This document shows positions 61,179 to 64,000 of a stretch of 64,000 nucleotides of DNA, one piece after another (positions within the stretch are counted from its first letter, which is position 1; every line of letters starts with the position of its first letter). The translations under genes and the position numbers were made by a program. Below the pieces are notes generated by a model. The model was not told where the DNA came from. It ran no database searches and worked only from the letters and a program-made list of their open reading frames with translations. The stretch covers positions 1-64,000 of the forward strand of contig DALZEF010000004.1 of the NCBI GenBank assembly GCA_031979385.1. Reading direction: 5' to 3'. Origin of the DNA: Timonella sp031979385. GTDB lineage: Bacteria > Actinomycetota > Actinomycetes > Actinomycetales > Cellulomonadaceae.

Positions 61179-61228
61179 TTGACACAAGTATCATTCGAGC
61201 CTAACCTTGTATCAAGGAATTGATACAA
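61179..61228 (+). promoter_or_regulatory. Promoter and GntR/YtrA-type operator of the membrane protein-GntR operon
   Basis: TTGACA (61179-61184), a 17-base spacer and TAACCT (61202-61207) form a good sigma-A promoter. TTGTATCA (61207-61214) and TGATACAA (61221-61228) are perfect inverted arms with a 6-base spacer spanning the start site. The form suits a YtrA-type GntR, and such a protein is encoded in the operon. The stretch 60969-61178 shows nothing else I can support. Confidence 0.75.
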
Positions 61229-61243
61229 ATGGAGGAGTGGGTA

Positions 61244-62128
61244 ATGGGCTTCAGATTGATTGCACTGGTAGTAGTGCTGCTTGCAGCCTCTACGATTGTG
61301 GTCGTCATGGCACAGCGCGACCGCGCCCAGATAGTCTCATCGTCCAATCAGTGGCGTGCTGTGCTCGTCATACGTGGACTGTTCCTCATACTGGGAATAG
61401 TCGTAGCAGCAGGTCTCATAGAGTCCGGTCTGGCGCGAAACATGATGGTCGCCCCAACGGCTGTCGGGTACTTTCTTGTGCTGGGTGTCTTCCTCGGTGA
61501 GGCAGTCGTCAAGGCTCCGCATCCCAGTGGTGTTCGTGCCGCAGGCATGAAAGCACGTTCTCTGCGGTCATATATCGATCGTGCGAGTTTGAGAAGTCTC
61601 TTGGCTCTGTTGGCTATCCATGTCACCGTCCTGGTGTTCACCACAGCTATTGCAATCCCGGATGACATGGGTCGCCCTGGTCGCGCCATCGGCTACTCGA
61701 ATGATGTGGGTGGGTCGTTGAGCACCCCCTTCCCTGGTAGTTACTACACGAGCACGCAACTGGTGCTCGTCGCTGGTTTGATCGTGTTCACCGGCCTTGC
61801 CGCGTTTTGGGTGGTGCGCCGACCGCGCGGGTATTCGCGTGATTTCGAGTCTGAAGAAGCCATGCGAACGAGTTCGGTCGCGACCGTACTCGGCGCACTA
61901 GGCGTGAGTGTCGCTGTCGCCCATACAGGACTCGCAGGAGTGGCCGCGATGCGCCTGATCTCGCAATCCACAACCAAGAACCAGACGACGGATGCAGTAC
62001 TATCAGCGCCGTCATGGTTCTTGCCTGCGGGAATAGTCATCCTTATGACTGTTGTCCTCGCTCTGATCATTGGGGTGCGGCTCGCTGCCGCCACAGTGTT
62101 CCCACGCAATGTAGTGGCTACGGCATGA
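61244..62128 (+). CDS. Polytopic membrane protein of a GntR-controlled operon
   Basis: 294 aa with about six to seven TMs (residues ~4-25, 42-62, 70-90, 118-138, 178-200, 215-240, 262-285) and a YYTSTQLVLVAG loop before the fifth. No family is recognised. The ATG at 61244 follows GGAGGAG. It overlaps the regulator gene by ATGA, so it is probably the regulated target. Confidence 0.75.
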   Translation: MGFRLIALVVVLLAASTIVVVMAQRDRAQIVSSSNQWRAVLVIRGLFLILGIVVAAGLIESGLARNMMVAPTAVGYFLVLGVFLGEAVVKAPHPSGVRAAGMKARSLRSYIDRASLRSLLALLAIHVTVLVFTTAIAIPDDMGRPGRAIGYSNDVGGSLSTPFPGSYYTSTQLVLVAGLIVFTGLAAFWVVRRPRGYSRDFESEEAMRTSSVATVLGALGVSVAVAHTGLAGVAAMRLISQSTTKNQTTDAVLSAPSWFLPAGIVILMTVVLALIIGVRLAAATVFPRNVVATA

Positions 62129-62847
62129 GCGAACTGGAACTTCAGATCAGCGTTGACGAGAACAATCCAACGCCACCCTACGAGCAGATCCGCAGTCAAA
62201 TTGCTCAGGCAATCGCGGTTGGTGCCCTTGGGGCAGATGAGCGCCTCGCCCCGGTCCGCCAACTTGCAGGTGATCTTGGCGTGGCACCGGGAACGGTGGC
62301 TCGCGCCTACCGGGAACTTGAAGCGTCGGGATATTTGGTCACCAAACGGGGTGGTGGAACACGGGTTTCAACCTCTGCTCCACGCTCGGCCATCCCGATT
62401 ACCGACGATCCGGTTGCTTCCCAGGAGCGTCCTCAGACCCAGCGAATCGCGGCCTACGGCATCGCCCTACAGGGCGATGAAGTGCTTCTTGTACGATCTT
62501 CGGACCAGTCCAAGCTGGCAGGAACCTGGTTCCTGCCAGGCGGTGGAATCGACTGGGGTGAGGCTCCCGAGGAAGCCGTGGTGCGTGAGTTCGAGGAGGA
62601 GACCGGGCTGGAAGTGAGCCTCGGGGACCTGCTGGATGTGTCGTCGGCAATCAACGTATTTACAGACGAGACTCTGCATACGGTGCGAATCATCTACCTG
62701 GTGAACGTGGTGTCAGGTGACCTACGCGTGGAGGCCGACGGCACCACTGACGCGGTCGAGTGGATGCCACTGGACCGGGTGGGTGAGCTCAGACTCGCGG
62801 AGTTCGTGATCCGTGCGCTTGGAAGACTACGCGCACGAAAAGGGTGA
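62125..62847 (+). CDS. GntR winged helix fused to a Nudix hydrolase
   Basis: 240 aa. Residues ~1-75 are a GntR/YtrA winged helix (PPYEQIRSQIAQAIAVGAL; RLAPVRQLAGDLGVAPGTVARAYRELEASGYLVTKRGGGTRV). Residues ~105-240 are a Nudix domain with an intact box GGGIDWGEAPEEAVVREFEEETGL. In place of the usual effector domain the protein thus carries an enzyme-like nucleotide-binding fold, suggesting that a nucleoside diphosphate derivative is the signal. Translationally coupled to the membrane protein gene. Confidence 0.9.
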   Translation: MSELELQISVDENNPTPPYEQIRSQIAQAIAVGALGADERLAPVRQLAGDLGVAPGTVARAYRELEASGYLVTKRGGGTRVSTSAPRSAIPITDDPVASQERPQTQRIAAYGIALQGDEVLLVRSSDQSKLAGTWFLPGGGIDWGEAPEEAVVREFEEETGLEVSLGDLLDVSSAINVFTDETLHTVRIIYLVNVVSGDLRVEADGTTDAVEWMPLDRVGELRLAEFVIRALGRLRARKG

Positions 62848-62915
62848 AAATCCCGAATGGCTTGGGCTGTCATATCCATTGCCGAGTACCTCTAACGTTG
62901 GTACCTTCTGCGGTT

Positions 62916-64000
62916 ATGAGGGGTAAAAACAAAATAGACCAAAATCTGGGTGACCGTAGCCAGCAGCGTCGGCGTCTCGCCGGCAAAACCACGGTCCTCA
63001 CGGTCGCGTGTTCAATGATCTTCAGTCTAGCTCTGGCTCCCGCATCCGCGCAGTCAGGCAGTGGTAACGCAGCGTCTGCGCCGAACCCAGAAATCACGCT
63101 GGATGGCATCGAACAGCACTACCAGCAACAGATTTCCACATCCGCGAAACGCGACTCTGCCGGTAAGGAGTTCACGCAACCAGCACAGGACGCCGAAACC
63201 TCGCCGGATACAAAGTCCACCAGACGTCTCGCGGCAGCGTACAGCTATTCGGATGGGCTCATCAGCCAATCGGGAAGAATCGCAGACGTAAATGTGAACA
63301 GTGCGCCCACCGCGCAACAACGAATCACAAAGATCGACATAACTCGCGATCTCGTAAAACGCACCGTCACGGCAAAGGCGACCTTTGCACAGACCCCGAC
63401 CGCGGCCAACGACTCCGCGGTCTTTGTGATCCTTGGCGAGTGGTCAGGTAACACCTGCAACGCGCGGATACTACTCGCAGCCGCGGCTGCATCGCCACGC
63501 ACCAATGGGGCCTTCATCAACGCGTCCGGCGCACAAACCGGAAACCTCACGGTAAAGCGGTCGCTGAAAGGCGCGGAGCTGACGCTCACGAGTGCCGCGC
63601 ACAACACGATACGTTCCGCCAAATGGGACTGTGCGTACGGCTTCAACCGGAATGTGCCAGGCGATGTCATGTACACGACCTTCTACGCTGAATCCCTGAA
63701 GGACGTGTTCAAACCCAAATTCCAGATCGATCCGGGCGCTCCTGTGCAGGGAAACCTGAAGGGCAAGTACGTGAAAGTTCGCGTACAGGTCCGCAACTCC
63801 GGTAAGGGCGATGCGAAGAACGTCAAGGTCACCGCGTCTGGAAAGGGTCTGACCATCAAGAAGAAGACTCATTCCATCAAAACCCTGAAAAACGGTCGTA
63901 GCGAATACCTCACCTTCAACGTCCGAGTGAAGAGCGGTAAGTCACGCAAACTCAAGATTAAGACCACCTCAAGTGGGGGATACACGGCATCCAAGACGGT
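62916..64000 (+). CDS. Secreted repeat-type protein, 3' end outside window
   Basis: 361 residues are visible and the frame is open to the right edge. The signal peptide (basic KTTVLT then VACSMIFSLALAPASA) ends near residue 48. A middle part with two Cys (GNTCNAR and KWDCAYG) contains RITKIDITRDLVKRTVTAKATFAQTP, a beta-rich fold. From about residue 265 it reads YVKVRVQVRNSGKGDAKNVKVTASGKGLTIKKKT, the pattern of a CARDB/NEW3-like adhesion module. No ribosome site is evident, so the start is uncertain. The function is unknown, probably at the cell surface. Confidence 0.75.
   Translation, partial: MRGKNKIDQNLGDRSQQRRRLAGKTTVLTVACSMIFSLALAPASAQSGSGNAASAPNPEITLDGIEQHYQQQISTSAKRDSAGKEFTQPAQDAETSPDTKSTRRLAAAYSYSDGLISQSGRIADVNVNSAPTAQQRITKIDITRDLVKRTVTAKATFAQTPTAANDSAVFVILGEWSGNTCNARILLAAAAASPRTNGAFINASGAQTGNLTVKRSLKGAELTLTSAAHNTIRSAKWDCAYGFNRNVPGDVMYTTFYAESLKDVFKPKFQIDPGAPVQGNLKGKYVKVRVQVRNSGKGDAKNVKVTASGKGLTIKKKTHSIKTLKNGRSEYLTFNVRVKSGKSRKLKIKTTSSGGYTASKT

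Noticed and set aside
61013..61204. A small plus-strand frame of 63 codons upstream of the membrane protein gene
   Set aside because: It has no ribosome site and no recognisable features and overlaps the promoter at 61179-61207.
1..64000. CRISPR arrays, tRNA genes, insertion-sequence transposases, prophage structural genes
   Set aside because: I saw no regular spacer array, no tRNA T-loop/acceptor pattern, no transposase and no phage module. The repeats present are pairs or triples only.

Overview
The window comes from a Gram-positive actinobacterium of roughly 58-60 % G+C. GTG and TTG starts are common, the 5S rRNA tail is actinobacterial, and the gene set is typical: an SCO6880-type secretion cluster, DUF4913, HelR with a rifamycin-associated element, CelR-type cellulase control, and a sortase signal of the LAxTG kind. 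Secreted GH9 and GH6 cellulases at this moderate G+C would suit a cellulolytic member of the Micrococcales such as Jonesia. That placement is inference.

Region 1 (1-18.3 kb). The window opens on the last 43 bases of a 5S rRNA gene and its terminator. A conjugation-like type IV secretion module follows. A minus-strand arm encodes an FHA/zinc-ribbon protein, a ParA/MinD-like ATPase, a lytic transglycosylase-M23 hydrolase, a lipoprotein and a small HTH protein. A plus-strand arm encodes a DUF6668-like protein, a VirB2-like protein, a VirB8/TcpC-like protein, a VirB6-like channel protein, an SCO6880 protein, a VirB4-like ATPase, a VirD4/TraG coupling ATPase and a DUF4913 protein. Most genes in the second half of the plus arm overlap by 4 bases. 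No relaxase or integrase is present. A toxin zone follows: a Fic toxin with a VbhA-like antitoxin, a HTH protein, and a zeta toxin preceded by an internally deleted copy of that HTH gene. The module ends in a decayed flavoprotein/siderophore-interacting-protein remnant behind a Fur-type box. A second copy of the rRNA-type terminator lies at 18.3 kb, so the whole block looks inserted behind the rRNA operon.

Region 2 (18.3-27.8 kb). This holds a cytochrome P450 with DosR-like half sites upstream, a YdeI-family protein, an HTH/nucleotidyltransferase toxin-antitoxin pair with a truncated toxin, and an ECF transporter (T, double A, S) co-transcribed with a tandem HAD hydrolase. A divergent LacI regulator sits next to two matching operators.

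Region 3 (27.8-33 kb). This is a pyridine-nucleotide cluster. A NrtR-type Nudix regulator is divergent from an SPFH protein and a NAD-kinase-like protein. Downstream of nrtR is a fusion of a NadM-like nucleotidyltransferase with a methyltransferase, flanked by two related 86-bp hairpin repeats. It is the best candidate here for an undescribed system.

Region 4 (33-37.4 kb). HelR with a rifamycin-associated element, a formate/nitrite transporter, and a phospholipid-type acyltransferase.

Region 5 (37.4-44.2 kb). A cellulase island (CelR-like LacI regulator, cell-wall-anchored GH9, secreted GH6, four CelR boxes) lies between two roughly 206-bp direct repeats. Each repeat carries a copy of the acyltransferase 3' end and its terminator.

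Region 6 (44.2-64 kb). Chromosomal genes: two MarR regulators, a two-component system, a TetR-controlled redox cluster, a PatB-type C-S lyase, an RsmC-like methyltransferase, HU, YibE/F, a pseudokinase/flippase-like membrane protein, a DUF308 protein, a CopC-CPBP pair, a membrane protein with a GntR-Nudix fusion, and a secreted protein running off the right edge.
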